Positions 18,140 through 27,546 are shown, counted from the stretch's first letter. The stretch: DNA of 64,000 nucleotides from Halobacillus litoralis (GCF_009856415.1 NZ_WMEZ01000002.1:682001-746000), one strand, 5' to 3'. Notes: generated by a model not told the origin, from the letters alone. Program-made: numbers and translations.

Positions 18140-20035
18140 TCATTCATCCTCTGCCCCTTCAACAATTAAGGAAAGCTCTTCCCACCGTTCCATTTTGGCT
18201 TCCAATTCGGATTCAGCTTCATCTTTTTCCTTTGAAAGTTCCTGGACACGATCGTAGTTCGTCGCTTCTGCCGCAAGCTGCTCATCAAGAAGTTCAACCT
18301 TCTCTTCCAAAGCAGAGATATCGTCTTCAATTGTCTCCCATTCTTGCTTTTCGCGATAGGATAGCTTGCGTTTCCGATTCGCCCGGCGTGTATCTTCTTG
18401 AGTGGAAGGCTTCTTGTTTACTTGTTCCACCTTCTTCTCATCTTTTCTCTTTTCAAGGTATTCCGTGTAATTGCCGTAAAACTTCCGGACGTCTCCATCC
18501 CCTTCAAAAGCTATCAGGCGGTCAACGACACGATCTAAGAAATATCGATCGTGTGAAACCGTAATGACGACACCTGGGAACTGTTCCAAATAGTCTTCCA
18601 GCACACTAAGCGTCTCTGTGTCGAGATCGTTGGTCGGTTCGTCTAAGAAAAGAACATTCGGTTCGCTCATCAGTACTCGAAGTAAATACAAACGACGGCG
18701 TTCCCCTCCAGAAAGACGCTTAATATAAGTCCACTGCTGCGGTCGGGGGAATAAGAAACGCTCCAGCATCTGTTCTGCTGTAATTTCATCCCCATCGGCT
18801 GTCGTAATGACTTCCGCTACTTCTTTAATATATTCAATGACTTTCAGACTCTCATCGAGTTCTCCGTGATCCTGTGTGTAATAGCCTATTTTCACGGTCG
18901 AACCGATGTGGACGCTTCCGGCTGCCGGGTGGATTCGTTCAGCCATAATGTTCAGCAATGTCGTTTTACCTGATCCATTCGGCCCGATGATCCCAAGTCT
19001 TTCTCCCGGCACCACAAGATAATCCAGGTCGTCAATCAACGTTTGTTCCCCAAAGCTGTGGGTAATTCCCTCCAGCTCTATAACCTGATTTCCTAATCTT
19101 GTTGAACCGATCGCCATTTCCACGTTTTCCTTCTTCGTATCAAAGGTTTCTTCCTTCATGGTTTCCACGCGCTGTTTACGAGCCTTTTGTTTGGTTGTTC
19201 TCGCTTTCACACCAGCTTTCAACCAGGCAAGCTCTCTACGTAGCGTATTTTGGTGCTTTTGTTCAGCCTGACGCTCCCATTCTTCTCTTTCCGCTTTTTT
19301 CTCAAGAAACGTTTCATAATTCCCCTCATAGATATACAAACGGCTTTTATCCAGTTCATAAATCAAATTCGTCACACGATTCAAAAAGTACCTGTCGTGC
19401 GTGACAATTACGAGAGACCCTCTATAAGAAGCTAAATGCTCTTCCAGCCACTCAATCGTTTCATTATCAAGATGGTTCGTAGGCTCATCCAACAAGAGCA
19501 AGTCGGCCGGCTGAATCAGAGCTTTCGCAATAGCGACCCTTTTTTTCTGTCCTCCAGAAAGTTCGCTGACCTTCTTATCGAAAAACTCGATCCCCAACTT
19601 GGATAGGACCGTTTTGGCCACCGTGTTGGCTTCCCAGGCCCCTTTCTCATCCATCTTCTGCTGAAGGTCAAGCATACGTTCCTGGACACGCGAATCTTCC
19701 GGATGAGCTGCTAAGTCCAATAGAACTTTTTCATAGGCTCTCATGACGACCATGATCTCCGCATCGCCATGATAGATTTGCTCCAGAACTGTTTTGCTTT
19801 CATCTAATTCCGGTTCCTGTGGCAAGTATTCCACCGTGAAATCCTTCGCATGATCCATATTTCCTGAGTCTCCACTCTCTATGCCTGCAATGATCTTCAT
19901 TAGCGTGGATTTCCCCGTACCGTTCACTCCAATCAGACCGATCCGCTGTTGGTTGGAAATCGTGAAAGTAAGGTCGTCGAACAGATCTTTATCTCCATAA
20001 CTTTTACTCAATTGATTGACTGATAGTAAACTCAT
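18140..20035 (-). CDS. yfmR: ABC-F family ATPase (YfmR/Uup type)
   Basis: 631 residues. Two fused ABC ATPase domains without membrane segments: first Walker A GLIGVNGTGKSTLMKII and signature LSGGQKKRVAIAKALI; second Walker A GIIGPNGSGKTTLLNIM and signature LSGGERRRLYLLRVLM. The linker between them is basic (KAGVKARTTKQKARKQRVE), as in ABC-F proteins that enter the ribosomal E site. The C-terminus is a charged coiled coil (REKQEWETIEDDISALEEKV), typical of Uup/YfmR. These proteins relieve stalled translation, overlapping with EF-P in Bacillus. The ATG at 20035 is better spaced from AAAAGGG than the one at 20044. Confidence 0.9.
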   Translation of the reverse strand: MSLLSVNQLSKSYGDKDLFDDLTFTISNQQRIGLIGVNGTGKSTLMKIIAGIESGDSGNMDHAKDFTVEYLPQEPELDESKTVLEQIYHGDAEIMVVMRAYEKVLLDLAAHPEDSRVQERMLDLQQKMDEKGAWEANTVAKTVLSKLGIEFFDKKVSELSGGQKKRVAIAKALIQPADLLLLDEPTNHLDNETIEWLEEHLASYRGSLVIVTHDRYFLNRVTNLIYELDKSRLYIYEGNYETFLEKKAEREEWERQAEQKHQNTLRRELAWLKAGVKARTTKQKARKQRVETMKEETFDTKKENVEMAIGSTRLGNQVIELEGITHSFGEQTLIDDLDYLVVPGERLGIIGPNGSGKTTLLNIMAERIHPAAGSVHIGSTVKIGYYTQDHGELDESLKVIEYIKEVAEVITTADGDEITAEQMLERFLFPRPQQWTYIKRLSGGERRRLYLLRVLMSEPNVLFLDEPTNDLDTETLSVLEDYLEQFPGVVITVSHDRYFLDRVVDRLIAFEGDGDVRKFYGNYTEYLEKRKDEKKVEQVNKKPSTQEDTRRANRKRKLSYREKQEWETIEDDISALEEKVELLDEQLAAEATNYDRVQELSKEKDEAESELEAKMERWEELSLIVEGAEDE

Positions 20036-20120
20036 TCCGCTCATCCCTTTTACTGAATATCTCTGTCCATCATATCACAACTGAACGTGTGAAGACTGAT
20101 GCAGCGTTTCAGCCCTCGTT

Positions 20121-20158
20121 TGGCGCGAACGGGCATCCTATCAATGGATGCCACGCCA
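20121..20158. other. Nested hairpin upstream of the ABC-F gene
   Basis: TGGCG(cgaacg)GGCATCC(tatcaat)GGATGCC(a)CGCCA: an inner perfect 7-bp stem inside an outer 5-bp stem. It lies 86 bp before the ABC-F start, past the terminator of the upstream gene, so it may sit in the leader RNA. It has no T-run and is not a plain terminator. Confidence 0.45.
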
Positions 20159-20164
20159 TAAGAA

Positions 20165-20197
20165 AAACAGCCTCTGGACTGGATCCTAAGGCTGTTT
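20165..20197 (-). terminator. Terminator after the AGCS symporter gene
   Basis: AAACAGCCT...AGGCTGTTT stem; on the minus strand it ends in TTTTTC. It lies just past the stop codon at 20205. Confidence 0.8.
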
Positions 20198-20204
20198 ATG
20201 TTTA

Positions 20205-21626
20205 TTATCCTTGTTCTTTTTCTGAGGATTGGTCTCTTCTCCAGTATTCCATCCCGTCAACACCCGGGAGATGATCTTGATAAAAGACCGGATCTTTTCC
20301 TGCTTTCTTTTGCTTACGATAGTCTTGCAAGGCAGCATAGGCCACGGATGACAATCGGAAAATCGCGTACAAGTTAATTAATGCCATGATCCCCATCGTC
20401 AGGTCGGCCAGCGACCATACAAGGCCAAACTCTGCAATCGCACCGAACATGACCATAAACAGTACAGCCAATCTGTAAATGAAGATGGCCGTTTTGCTGG
20501 TTTTGATGAATTCGATGTTCGTCTCTCCATAATAGTAGTTTCCGATAATGGAGCTGAATGCGAAAAGGAAAATGGCGATAGCAATAAAAATGGCCGCCCA
20601 TGTACCAAGTTGGGATTCAAACGCTTCCTGGGTCAGTTGAATTCCATCAAGGTCTGTCCCTACATAATCTCCAGCAAAAAGAATAATGACGGCAGTGGCA
20701 CTACAAATCAGCAAAGTATCCGTGAATACACCTAATGTTTGAATCAAACCTTGTTTGACCGGGTGCGTGACTTCAGAAGTAGCGGCGGCGTTTGGCGCAC
20801 TACCCATACCTGCTTCATTGGAGAACAAGCCACGCTTGATTCCAATTAAAATCATACCGCCGAACGTACCCCCGGCAACTTCACGAAAACCGAATGCACC
20901 GGCAAAAATCTGTCCAAACATCGTTGGCACTTGTCCAATGTTCACAACTAATACGTAGGCTGCAAGAATGATATAGAAAATAGCCATGATGGGAATAATG
21001 AACTGGGTCACTTGAGCAATTCGTTTCAACCCACCAAAAATAATAAGAGCTACAATAAAAGTAAGAATTCCGCCAAGCAGCCATTTATCCATATTAAAGG
21101 AATTTTCAAAAGCAAGACGGATGGTATTGGATTGCACGGAGCTGAAAACTAACCCGTACGTAAATGTGATGGTGATCGCAAAAACAATCCCCAGCCCTCT
21201 ATTTTTTAACCCTTTTTCAATATAATAGGCCGGGCCGCCCCGATACTGATTTTTTTCAGGGACTTTATAGATTTGTGCAAGCGTACTTTCAATAAAGCTT
21301 GAAGCTCCACCAAGAATAGCTACAATCCACATCCAGAAAACGGCGCCGGGACCACCGACCGTGATCGCAGCGGCAACTCCTGCCAAGTTTCCTGTACCGA
21401 CACGTGAAGCGGTACTTATAGCAAAAGCCTGGAAGGGAGAAGTTCCCTTTTTGCCTTCTGCAGAAATGGATCGCTTATCAAAGAGAACACGAAACATTTC
21501 TGGTATGTAAGTGAACTGGGCAAAATTCAGTTTGATCGAAAACCATAATCCTAAGCCGAGCAAGGCGGCAACGAGAATAGTCCCCCACATCCAGTCGTTC
21601 AGAAAAGCAAGTATATCTTCCACCAT
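20205..21626 (-). CDS. Sodium:alanine symporter family (AGCS) transporter
   Basis: 473 residues, about ten membrane helices. The AGCS signature is present near residue 95: GTGNLAGVAAAITVGGPGAV followed by FWMW. RGGPAYYIEKGLKNRG and SNEAGMGSAPNAAATSEVTH are other family marks. Members bring in alanine or glycine, sometimes glutamine, with sodium. AGAGGTGAAG precedes the ATG at 21626; the frame runs further up to 21674 without family sequence. Single gene with its own terminator. The substrate cannot be fixed from sequence. Confidence 0.93.
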   Translation of the reverse strand: MVEDILAFLNDWMWGTILVAALLGLGLWFSIKLNFAQFTYIPEMFRVLFDKRSISAEGKKGTSPFQAFAISTASRVGTGNLAGVAAAITVGGPGAVFWMWIVAILGGASSFIESTLAQIYKVPEKNQYRGGPAYYIEKGLKNRGLGIVFAITITFTYGLVFSSVQSNTIRLAFENSFNMDKWLLGGILTFIVALIIFGGLKRIAQVTQFIIPIMAIFYIILAAYVLVVNIGQVPTMFGQIFAGAFGFREVAGGTFGGMILIGIKRGLFSNEAGMGSAPNAAATSEVTHPVKQGLIQTLGVFTDTLLICSATAVIILFAGDYVGTDLDGIQLTQEAFESQLGTWAAIFIAIAIFLFAFSSIIGNYYYGETNIEFIKTSKTAIFIYRLAVLFMVMFGAIAEFGLVWSLADLTMGIMALINLYAIFRLSSVAYAALQDYRKQKKAGKDPVFYQDHLPGVDGMEYWRRDQSSEKEQG

Positions 21627-21772
21627 AATCTTCACCTCTCTAAGTATTATTTTCCATTTTAAGTCATTTCCCAAAACCGCTTACAAACAAACACAAAACT
21701 CCAAGAACTCAACTATTTTACCACAGGTGCTCCAATACCCTCTACTTCCTATTTGAGAAAATCCTACTTCTC

Positions 21773-21823
21773 TAACACTCCCTATACTTCAAAAATTAGT
21801 TCGAGACGTTTGTTGAGTGGTGG
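21773..21823. repeat. Decayed end of the composite element (remnant 2)
   Basis: ACTCCCTATACTTCAAAAAT then TAGTTCGAGACG and TTTGTTGAGTGG match the left end of the copy at 54535 with a few substitutions. Only this one end remains. Confidence 0.55.
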
Positions 21824-21859
21824 GTAATACTCTAAATGAAAAAAATTCTCAATATTCAC

Positions 21860-21913
21860 TTGACTTCTTTGCTCAATCTATTAGAATTGAATCTGGAATG
21901 AAAATCATTATCA
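21860..21913 (+). promoter_or_regulatory. Promoter and Fur box of the ferric iron transporter
   Basis: TTGACT (21860) and TAGAAT (21882) are 16 bp apart. Just downstream, TGAAAATCATTATCA (21899-21913) matches the 7-1-7 Fur consensus TGATAATNATTATCA at all but one position. Repression by Fur when iron is plentiful is the expected outcome. Confidence 0.8.
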
Positions 21914-21951
21914 ATGATTGATAAAAATTTTACATAAGAGGTGGAAAGAAC

Positions 21952-23064
21952 ATGAGAAACAAATGGTTTTTAATGAGCTTCATCCTTATCCTTTCTATGT
22001 TCGTACTCGCTGCTTGCGGTGGAGACGATCAGGAAGAAGCAACAGAATCAAATGAAGAAGAAACAACAAACACAGAAGAAAACAGTGAAGAAAATGCGTC
22101 AGAAGAAACTGGCGGAGAGGTCAACCTATATACTGGTCGTCACTATGACACAGATCAGGAGCTTTATGACAAGTTCGAGGAAGAAACAGGTATTAAAGTG
22201 AATGTGATTGAAGGAAAAGACGATGAATTGATTGCACGTCTTGACCGTGAAGGCGAAGCTTCTGAAGCAGACCTTTTAATTACAGCTGATGCTGGACGTC
22301 TGCACCGTGCAAAATCACAAGAACTTCTGCAACCCATTGAAAGTGATGTATTAAGTGAAAACATTCCGGAGAAATTCCGTGATGAAGACAACAATTGGTT
22401 CGGATTAACGAAACGTGCTCGTGTCATTGCTTACCATAAAGAACGTGTAAATGAAGAAGATATTCAGACATACATGGACTTAACGAAAGATGAGTTTCAG
22501 GACAAAGTCTTGATCCGCTCCTCTTCTAACATCTACAACCAGTCTCTTGTCGCTTCTATGATCGCTACAGAAGGTGAAGAAGCTGCGAAGGAATGGGCAC
22601 AAGGCATCGTGGATAACATGGCACGCGATCCTCAAGGTGGAGACCGTGATCAGGCGAAAGCTGTGGCTGCCGGTGAAGGTGATGTAGCCGTTATGAATAC
22701 CTACTACATGGGTAAAATGTTGAATTCCGAAGATGAAGAAGAAGTTAAAGTTGCTGAACAGTTAGGGATTATCTTCCCGAACCAGGATACAACAGGGACT
22801 CACGTAAACATCAGTGGTGTCGGTGTGACAGCTAGCAGTCAAAATACGGAAAACGCTAAGAAATTCATTGAATTCCTTTCCAAAGAGGAAGCTCAAAAGC
22901 AATTTGCTGAAGCAAACTATGAATATCCAGTTAACCCTAATGTAGAGCCTTCTGAGCTTCTACAAAGCTGGGGTGAGTTCAAAGAGCAGGACATTCGTCT
23001 GAATGAACTTGGAGAGAACAACGACCGTGCGATTCAAATCATGAATGAAGTCGGCTGGAAATAA
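21952..23064 (+). CDS. Ferric iron ABC transporter, substrate-binding lipoprotein
   Basis: 370 residues. A lipoprotein signal ends at LAAC (Cys22), then an acid linker rich in Glu, Asn and Thr (26-58), then the binding domain starting GGEVNLYTGRHYDTDQELYD. That is the Fe(3+)-binding FbpA/FutA family. DLLITADAGRLHRAKSQELL and the paired tyrosines in VMNTYYMGKML fit iron-binding positions of the family. GGTGG lies before the ATG. Its Fur box and the linked permease and ATPase genes make iron import near certain. A strong terminator directly after the gene probably keeps this component more abundant than the membrane parts. Confidence 0.95.
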   Translation: MRNKWFLMSFILILSMFVLAACGGDDQEEATESNEEETTNTEENSEENASEETGGEVNLYTGRHYDTDQELYDKFEEETGIKVNVIEGKDDELIARLDREGEASEADLLITADAGRLHRAKSQELLQPIESDVLSENIPEKFRDEDNNWFGLTKRARVIAYHKERVNEEDIQTYMDLTKDEFQDKVLIRSSSNIYNQSLVASMIATEGEEAAKEWAQGIVDNMARDPQGGDRDQAKAVAAGEGDVAVMNTYYMGKMLNSEDEEEVKVAEQLGIIFPNQDTTGTHVNISGVGVTASSQNTENAKKFIEFLSKEEAQKQFAEANYEYPVNPNVEPSELLQSWGEFKEQDIRLNELGENNDRAIQIMNEVGWK

Positions 23065-23074
23065 TAAGTGTAGT

Positions 23075-23107
23075 AACCGCATCATGCCTTCCATGATGCG
23101 GTTTTTT
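23075..23107 (+). terminator. Intercistronic terminator/attenuator after the iron-binding protein gene
   Basis: AACCGCATCATG...CATGATGCGGTT followed by TTTTT. It separates the binding protein from the permease gene. Confidence 0.9.
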
Positions 23108-23121
23108 CTATACAAAACAGT

Positions 23122-23136
23122 TGAGAACTGTTATCA
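23122..23136 (+). promoter_or_regulatory. Possible second Fur box
   Basis: TGAGAACTGTTATCA matches the 15-bp Fur consensus at 12 of 15 positions. It lies between the attenuator and the permease gene and could give the membrane genes their own iron control. It is followed by a long imperfect hairpin (23151-23192, CCTTGA...TCAAGG arms) with no T-run. Confidence 0.45.
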
Positions 23137-23225
23137 TTAAAGCGGACTCAACCTTGAGTGAAGAAAGCTCACTGGCTTTTTTCATTCAAGGCTGAGCGAT
23201 TGGTAGAATAAAGGACGTGTCACGC

Positions 23226-24866
23226 TTGAATTTGTTACGTAAGCTTCCTGGATATATGAATATTTGGTCGATCCTCAGTCTAGCGATTGTCATCTTGATT
23301 CTCATTCCCAACGTGACGATCCTATTCAACTTCTTTACACAAAAGGCTGAAAACTGGAATCACATCCAGGAATACATTTTGCCGGATCTATTAAAAAATA
23401 CCGGCTTGCTCATTGTTTTCACAGGGTTTTTAACCATCATCATCGGTACGAGTTTAGCATGGATTGTATCGGCTTATGATTTTCCTATGAAAAAGTTCTT
23501 TAAATGGGGATTGATTCTGCCACTGGCGATCCCTCCCTATATTGCAGGATACACGTACAATGGAATTCTGAACTATACAGGCGTTATCCAGACGACTTTA
23601 AGAAACAACTGGGGTATCGAGGTGGATCAGGTCTATTTCAACATTCTCAACCTACCGGGGGCCGTCTTTATATTCACACTCTTTCTCTTCCCATATGTGT
23701 ACACAATCACAAGAGCTTTTCTGGCGAACCAGTCTGCCTCACTCATTGAAAATGCCAGGCTCCTCGGCCGCTCTCCGGTAGATATCTTTTTCAGGGTGGT
23801 TCTCCCTATTTCTCGTGGGGCGATTGTCGGAGGCGTGAGTCTTGTGCTATTGGAAGTATTAAACGACTATGGTGTCGTTCAATATTTTGGTGTACCGACT
23901 TTCAGTACAGCCATCTTTCAGACATGGTTTGGGATGAATGATCTTAATTCAGCCATCAAATTATCGGCAACCCTCATGTTTATCGTATTTGCCATCCTTA
24001 CCCTGGAAAAAGTTCTCCGAGGCCGTAAAAAATATGCATCAACGACGGCAAAAGCTCGCCCCCTCCACCCTACGCAGTTACAAGGTTGGAAAGCATGGGG
24101 AGCTTTTGGATATTGTTTATTCATTTTCTTATTGGGGTTTCTTATCCCTTTCATCCAACTCGTCGACTGGATGTTGTTAACTTTTGAAAAAATCGCGTCT
24201 CCCGAATTTACAACGCTCATATGGAATTCACTTCTAGTCTCTTTCGTCGGTGCCTTACTGATTGTCTTGTTCGCTGTGATCATTGGTAACTTTGCCCGGA
24301 TGCATCAGAGCGCATTATCAAAATCGGCAGCGAAAGTGACGATTTTAGGGTATTCTATTCCAGGAGCCGTCATCGCGGTCGGAATCAGTACCGTCTTCAT
24401 TGGTTTAGATAGTGGCCTTTCACGTTTCTATGAAGCCACTGGTTTGGAAAGCCGCCTATTCTTGAGCACGAGCTTGATCATCCTAATTTCTGCTTACATC
24501 ATTCGCTTCCTTGCGATCGGATACAATTCCATCGAATCTGGCTTTGATAAAATCGGAAATAAGTACACGGAAGCTTCAAGGATGCTCGGCATGAATATGA
24601 CACGCACCTTTTTCAAGGTTGATTTGAAAATGATCAAAGCCCCGCTCATCAGTGGGTTTCTACTCGCTTTCATCGAAATCATTAAAGAATTGCCGCTCAC
24701 TTTAATATTAAGGCCCTTTAATTTTGGAACACTATCCACGAATGCCTTTAAGTACGCGAGTGATGAACAAATTCATGAGGCTGCTCTTGCCTCCATCATA
24801 ATCGTTGTGATCAGTGCCATTGCCGTTTTTGTTTTTCATCAAGTTTTAGAAAAGGAGTCGAATTGA
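23226..24866 (+). CDS. Ferric iron ABC transporter permease
   Basis: 546 residues, a fused double permease as in FbpB/FutB with about twelve helices. Two EAA loops that dock the ATPase are visible: ENARLLGRSPVDIFFRVVLP near residue 180 and EASRMLGMNMTRTFFKVDLK near residue 460. The start is not certain. GTG at 23217 is only one base from AAAGGA, while TTG at 23226 is ten bases from it, so I favour the TTG (MNLLRKLPGYMNIW). The ATPase gene follows one base after the stop. Confidence 0.93.
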   Translation: MNLLRKLPGYMNIWSILSLAIVILILIPNVTILFNFFTQKAENWNHIQEYILPDLLKNTGLLIVFTGFLTIIIGTSLAWIVSAYDFPMKKFFKWGLILPLAIPPYIAGYTYNGILNYTGVIQTTLRNNWGIEVDQVYFNILNLPGAVFIFTLFLFPYVYTITRAFLANQSASLIENARLLGRSPVDIFFRVVLPISRGAIVGGVSLVLLEVLNDYGVVQYFGVPTFSTAIFQTWFGMNDLNSAIKLSATLMFIVFAILTLEKVLRGRKKYASTTAKARPLHPTQLQGWKAWGAFGYCLFIFLLGFLIPFIQLVDWMLLTFEKIASPEFTTLIWNSLLVSFVGALLIVLFAVIIGNFARMHQSALSKSAAKVTILGYSIPGAVIAVGISTVFIGLDSGLSRFYEATGLESRLFLSTSLIILISAYIIRFLAIGYNSIESGFDKIGNKYTEASRMLGMNMTRTFFKVDLKMIKAPLISGFLLAFIEIIKELPLTLILRPFNFGTLSTNAFKYASDEQIHEAALASIIIVVISAIAVFVFHQVLEKESN

Positions 24867-24867
24867 T

Positions 24868-25590
24868 ATGTACGTTCAAATCAAAGATCTCTGTTTCGGT
24901 TATAAAAACGCACAAAATTTGACGATCCACCATTTCAACCTCGATATTGAACAAGGAGAGATCATCTCCATTCTTGGTGAAAGTGGCAGTGGAAAAAGCA
25001 CGGTCCTGCGCCTTTTGTGTGGTCTTGAAACACCTTCCAAAGGAACCATAAAAATAGGTAGCGAGACGATGACCGATGAACGGACTTTTGTTCTTCCTGA
25101 AAAAAGAGGGATTGGCATGGTCTTTCAAGATTATGCCCTGTTCCCCCACATGACAGTTTACGAAAATGTTCAATTCGGATTGAAGAATTGGAAAAGAAAA
25201 GAGAGAAAGAATCGCGTACATGAAGTGCTTGAACTGGTGAATATGAGCAGCTATGCGAAAAGATACCCTCACGAATTGAGTGGTGGACAGCAGCAGCGAA
25301 TTGCTTTGGCTCGTTCTCTTGCACCGGAGCCTTCCCTTCTCCTTTTGGATGAACCATTCAGTAATTTGGATGCAGACCTCCAGATTAAAATTAGAAGTGA
25401 ATTAAAAGAAATCATCAAACAAACAGGCACAACTTCTATTTTCGTCACCCACGATCGCGAGGACTCGAGAGCAATTGCTGATCGCATCATTACAATGAGA
25501 GACGGCGCAGCCCACGATTGGGATTCCCTTTGTACAACGACCCGTGCTGAAGAAGAGGTGCGCCAACCGGAGCTCGTTCGGCTGAAATAA
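24868..25590 (+). CDS. Ferric iron ABC transporter ATP-binding protein
   Basis: 240 residues. Walker A ILGESGSGKSTVLRLL, Q-loop MVFQDYALFPHMTVYENVQF, signature LSGGQQQRIALARSL, Walker B LLLLDEPFSNLD and H-loop FVTHDREDSRAIADR. FbpC-type ATPases are usually about 340 residues with a C-terminal regulatory domain; here the protein stops shortly after the nucleotide-binding domain, so that part is missing. The stop is genuine in this sequence and a strong terminator follows four bases later, so this looks like a naturally short form rather than a sequencing break. Confidence 0.93.
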   Translation: MYVQIKDLCFGYKNAQNLTIHHFNLDIEQGEIISILGESGSGKSTVLRLLCGLETPSKGTIKIGSETMTDERTFVLPEKRGIGMVFQDYALFPHMTVYENVQFGLKNWKRKERKNRVHEVLELVNMSSYAKRYPHELSGGQQQRIALARSLAPEPSLLLLDEPFSNLDADLQIKIRSELKEIIKQTGTTSIFVTHDREDSRAIADRIITMRDGAAHDWDSLCTTTRAEEEVRQPELVRLK

Positions 25591-25592
25591 AG

Positions 25593-25628
25593 AAAAGCTT
25601 GGCTGCCTATAACGGCAGCCAAGCTTTT
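25593..25628. terminator. Bidirectional terminator, iron ABC operon and thioesterase
   Basis: AAAAGCTTGGCTGCC...GGCAGCCAAGCTTTT is a perfect 15-bp stem between convergent genes. Confidence 0.95.
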
Positions 25629-26150
25629 TTAGCAATCACGTTTCCAAGGAAGACTCGTTCCAAACTTCTCAGCAAGCTCCTTGGATTCTTTTCTTCTGTT
25701 TTTCCGATGTTCGTGGCGCTTCTGCGCATTCTCATGCAGCCACTTTTCTTCATCTGATTCAGGGTACACCCCTGGCACCGGGGATGGTTCGTTCTTTTCG
25801 TCCACGGCTACCATGGATAGAAAAGCGGTCGTACATACCTTTCTTTCTCCAGTCAAAAGGTTTTCCGTCGTTGCTTTGACGAACACTTCCATGGACGTGT
25901 TATGTGTCCATGTGACGAAGGCCTCTAGGCAAATGGTGTCTCCCTCAAATACCGGCTGCAGGAAATCGACGGAATCTGTAGACGCCGTCACGACCGGCTT
26001 TCTGGCATGCCTGACAGCTGCAATCGCTGCTACATCATCAATATGTGCCATTAATTTTCCACCGAACAACGTTCCATGACTATTGGTATCTGGTGGTAAA
26101 ACGTGTGAACTTTTTACTGTTAATGAATCGATACAAGGTTTTGCTTCCAT
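25629..26150 (-). CDS. ykhA: Acyl-CoA thioesterase, hotdog fold (YkhA-like)
   Basis: 173 residues from the ATG at 26150, close to Bacillus YkhA. The hotdog core has NSHGTLFGGKLMAHIDDVAA, where the Asp is the probable catalytic residue, and VDFLQPVFEGDTICLEAFVT. The basic C-terminal tail (KRHEHRKNRRKESKELAEKF) is common in this group. It hydrolyses acyl-CoA, tuning fatty acid and CoA pools. The open frame extends up to 26411 across the end of the histidine kinase gene; that part is unrelated sequence, and GAGGAATACAGG upstream of 26150 supports the shorter protein. Confidence 0.93.
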   Translation of the reverse strand: MEAKPCIDSLTVKSSHVLPPDTNSHGTLFGGKLMAHIDDVAAIAAVRHARKPVVTASTDSVDFLQPVFEGDTICLEAFVTWTHNTSMEVFVKATTENLLTGERKVCTTAFLSMVAVDEKNEPSPVPGVYPESDEEKWLHENAQKRHEHRKNRRKESKELAEKFGTSLPWKRDC

Positions 26151-26214
26151 CCTGTATTCCTCACTTCCATATGGAATCGTTCTCTGCCTTCTATTATACC
26201 ATGTTTGGTATTTC

Positions 26215-27546
26215 TCACTCTTTTTCACGGAATACAATTTCAAAAACTGCACCCTTCGTGTCTTCCCGGTTGTAGGCGTGGATTTCCCCGCCGCTCCGTT
26301 CAATGATCGCTCTGGATATAGCAAGCCCAAGCCCTGTTTCCCCTTCTTTTCCTTTAATAAAACGTTCGAAAAGCTGAGGAAGAAGTTCCTCTGGAATGCC
26401 AGGTCCGTCATCGAGCACTTTCACTCTATACTGATTCTGCCCTTTCTCCGTTGCCATGGTTACTTTACTCTCCGCATGTCTGACCGCATTGCTCAATATA
26501 TTGATCATGGCCTGAAGCACTCTTTCCCTGTCAACGAAGGTATGGTACAAATGGATATTTTCCGTTCTGAGTTCAATTCCTTTTTCCTTTGCCAGTGGAT
26601 ACAACCGATCCCTCGCCTGACTAATCACTTCAGATATCTCCGTTCCTTCTGGGTTATACACGTCTTCGCTGCTGTCGAGCTTGGCTAACAGAATCATTTC
26701 ATTGACGATCTTTTTCAAACGCTCCGTCTCGCTAACCATCACATTCAAACCCTTCTCTGCTGCTTCTCCTTCAAACACTCCATCCCTGATCCCTTCGGCG
26801 TACCCTTGAATCGACATCAGAGGTGTTTTGAGTTCATGGGAGGCATTTTGAAAGAACTGCTTTTGGGAGTGTATGTACCTGGAGAGCTCTGCAGCCATGT
26901 GTCTGAGGCTTTGCTCTACTTCACCAATTTCACCGGAAGCGTGTACCTTTTTCACATCAGAAAACTGACGCTTTTCGATTTTTTTCACTTCTTCTTTCAG
27001 CTTTGTAAGAGGGGTCACGAGACGCCAGGTCAGTACATAACTCACGATGATTGCAAGGAAGAGTCCAATGAGAAAAACAACAATCATACGTGAAGCAAAA
27101 ACGGACTGGACCGCCTGTAAGTCATTAAGGGGCGTGGCCATTACGAGCACCTGGCTTTCGTCTTTGCTCACAGGAAAATCATAAGCTACGTATTTTTCTC
27201 CCATCGTTTCCCATACTTCCTGATCGATGAGTTCCTCTTCATAACGTTCCACCCAGGCATAGGCAACGACTGCCGGCATCGTACGGAACAATATCTCGTC
27301 ATTTTCCCGATCGAATAATAAAATCGGATAATTTCTGTCCTGCAATAGTTGGGAGAGTTCCGGGCTACGCTCAGGATCTTGATCATTGATAATGTCCACA
27401 AGAAGATCCGCTCTCCCCTCAAGCTGTCGTTGTTCATCCTGAATGAGCATGTCCATGAGCAACGAGTAGATAAAAAATGCGGTGATGGACATGATGACAA
27501 TGATTAACGTTGCAAAAGCGGCATTCAATTGGTACAAAAGCTTCAT
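26215..27546 (-). CDS. cssS: Sensor histidine kinase, CssS-like
   Basis: 443 residues. Two membrane helices flank an outer sensing domain (about 32-165), then HAMP (TWRLVTPLTKLKEEVKKIEK), the phospho-acceptor SHELKTPLMSIQGYAEGIRD, and ATPase boxes NILSNAVRHAE, VLDDGPGIPEELLPQLFERF and GETGLGLAIS. The ATG overlaps the stop of the response regulator gene (ATGA). CssS in Bacillus senses secretion stress at the membrane surface. I use that name because of the neighbouring htrB and the CssR-like partner; the outer domain itself was not compared. Confidence 0.85.
   Translation of the reverse strand: MKLLYQLNAAFATLIIVIMSITAFFIYSLLMDMLIQDEQRQLEGRADLLVDIINDQDPERSPELSQLLQDRNYPILLFDRENDEILFRTMPAVVAYAWVERYEEELIDQEVWETMGEKYVAYDFPVSKDESQVLVMATPLNDLQAVQSVFASRMIVVFLIGLFLAIIVSYVLTWRLVTPLTKLKEEVKKIEKRQFSDVKKVHASGEIGEVEQSLRHMAAELSRYIHSQKQFFQNASHELKTPLMSIQGYAEGIRDGVFEGEAAEKGLNVMVSETERLKKIVNEMILLAKLDSSEDVYNPEGTEISEVISQARDRLYPLAKEKGIELRTENIHLYHTFVDRERVLQAMINILSNAVRHAESKVTMATEKGQNQYRVKVLDDGPGIPEELLPQLFERFIKGKEGETGLGLAISRAIIERSGGEIHAYNREDTKGAVFEIVFREKE

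Noticed and set aside
25629-26411. A 260-residue form of the thioesterase
   Set aside because: The extra N-terminal part is antisense-frame sequence of the kinase end and has no family match; the ATG at 26150 has a ribosome site.
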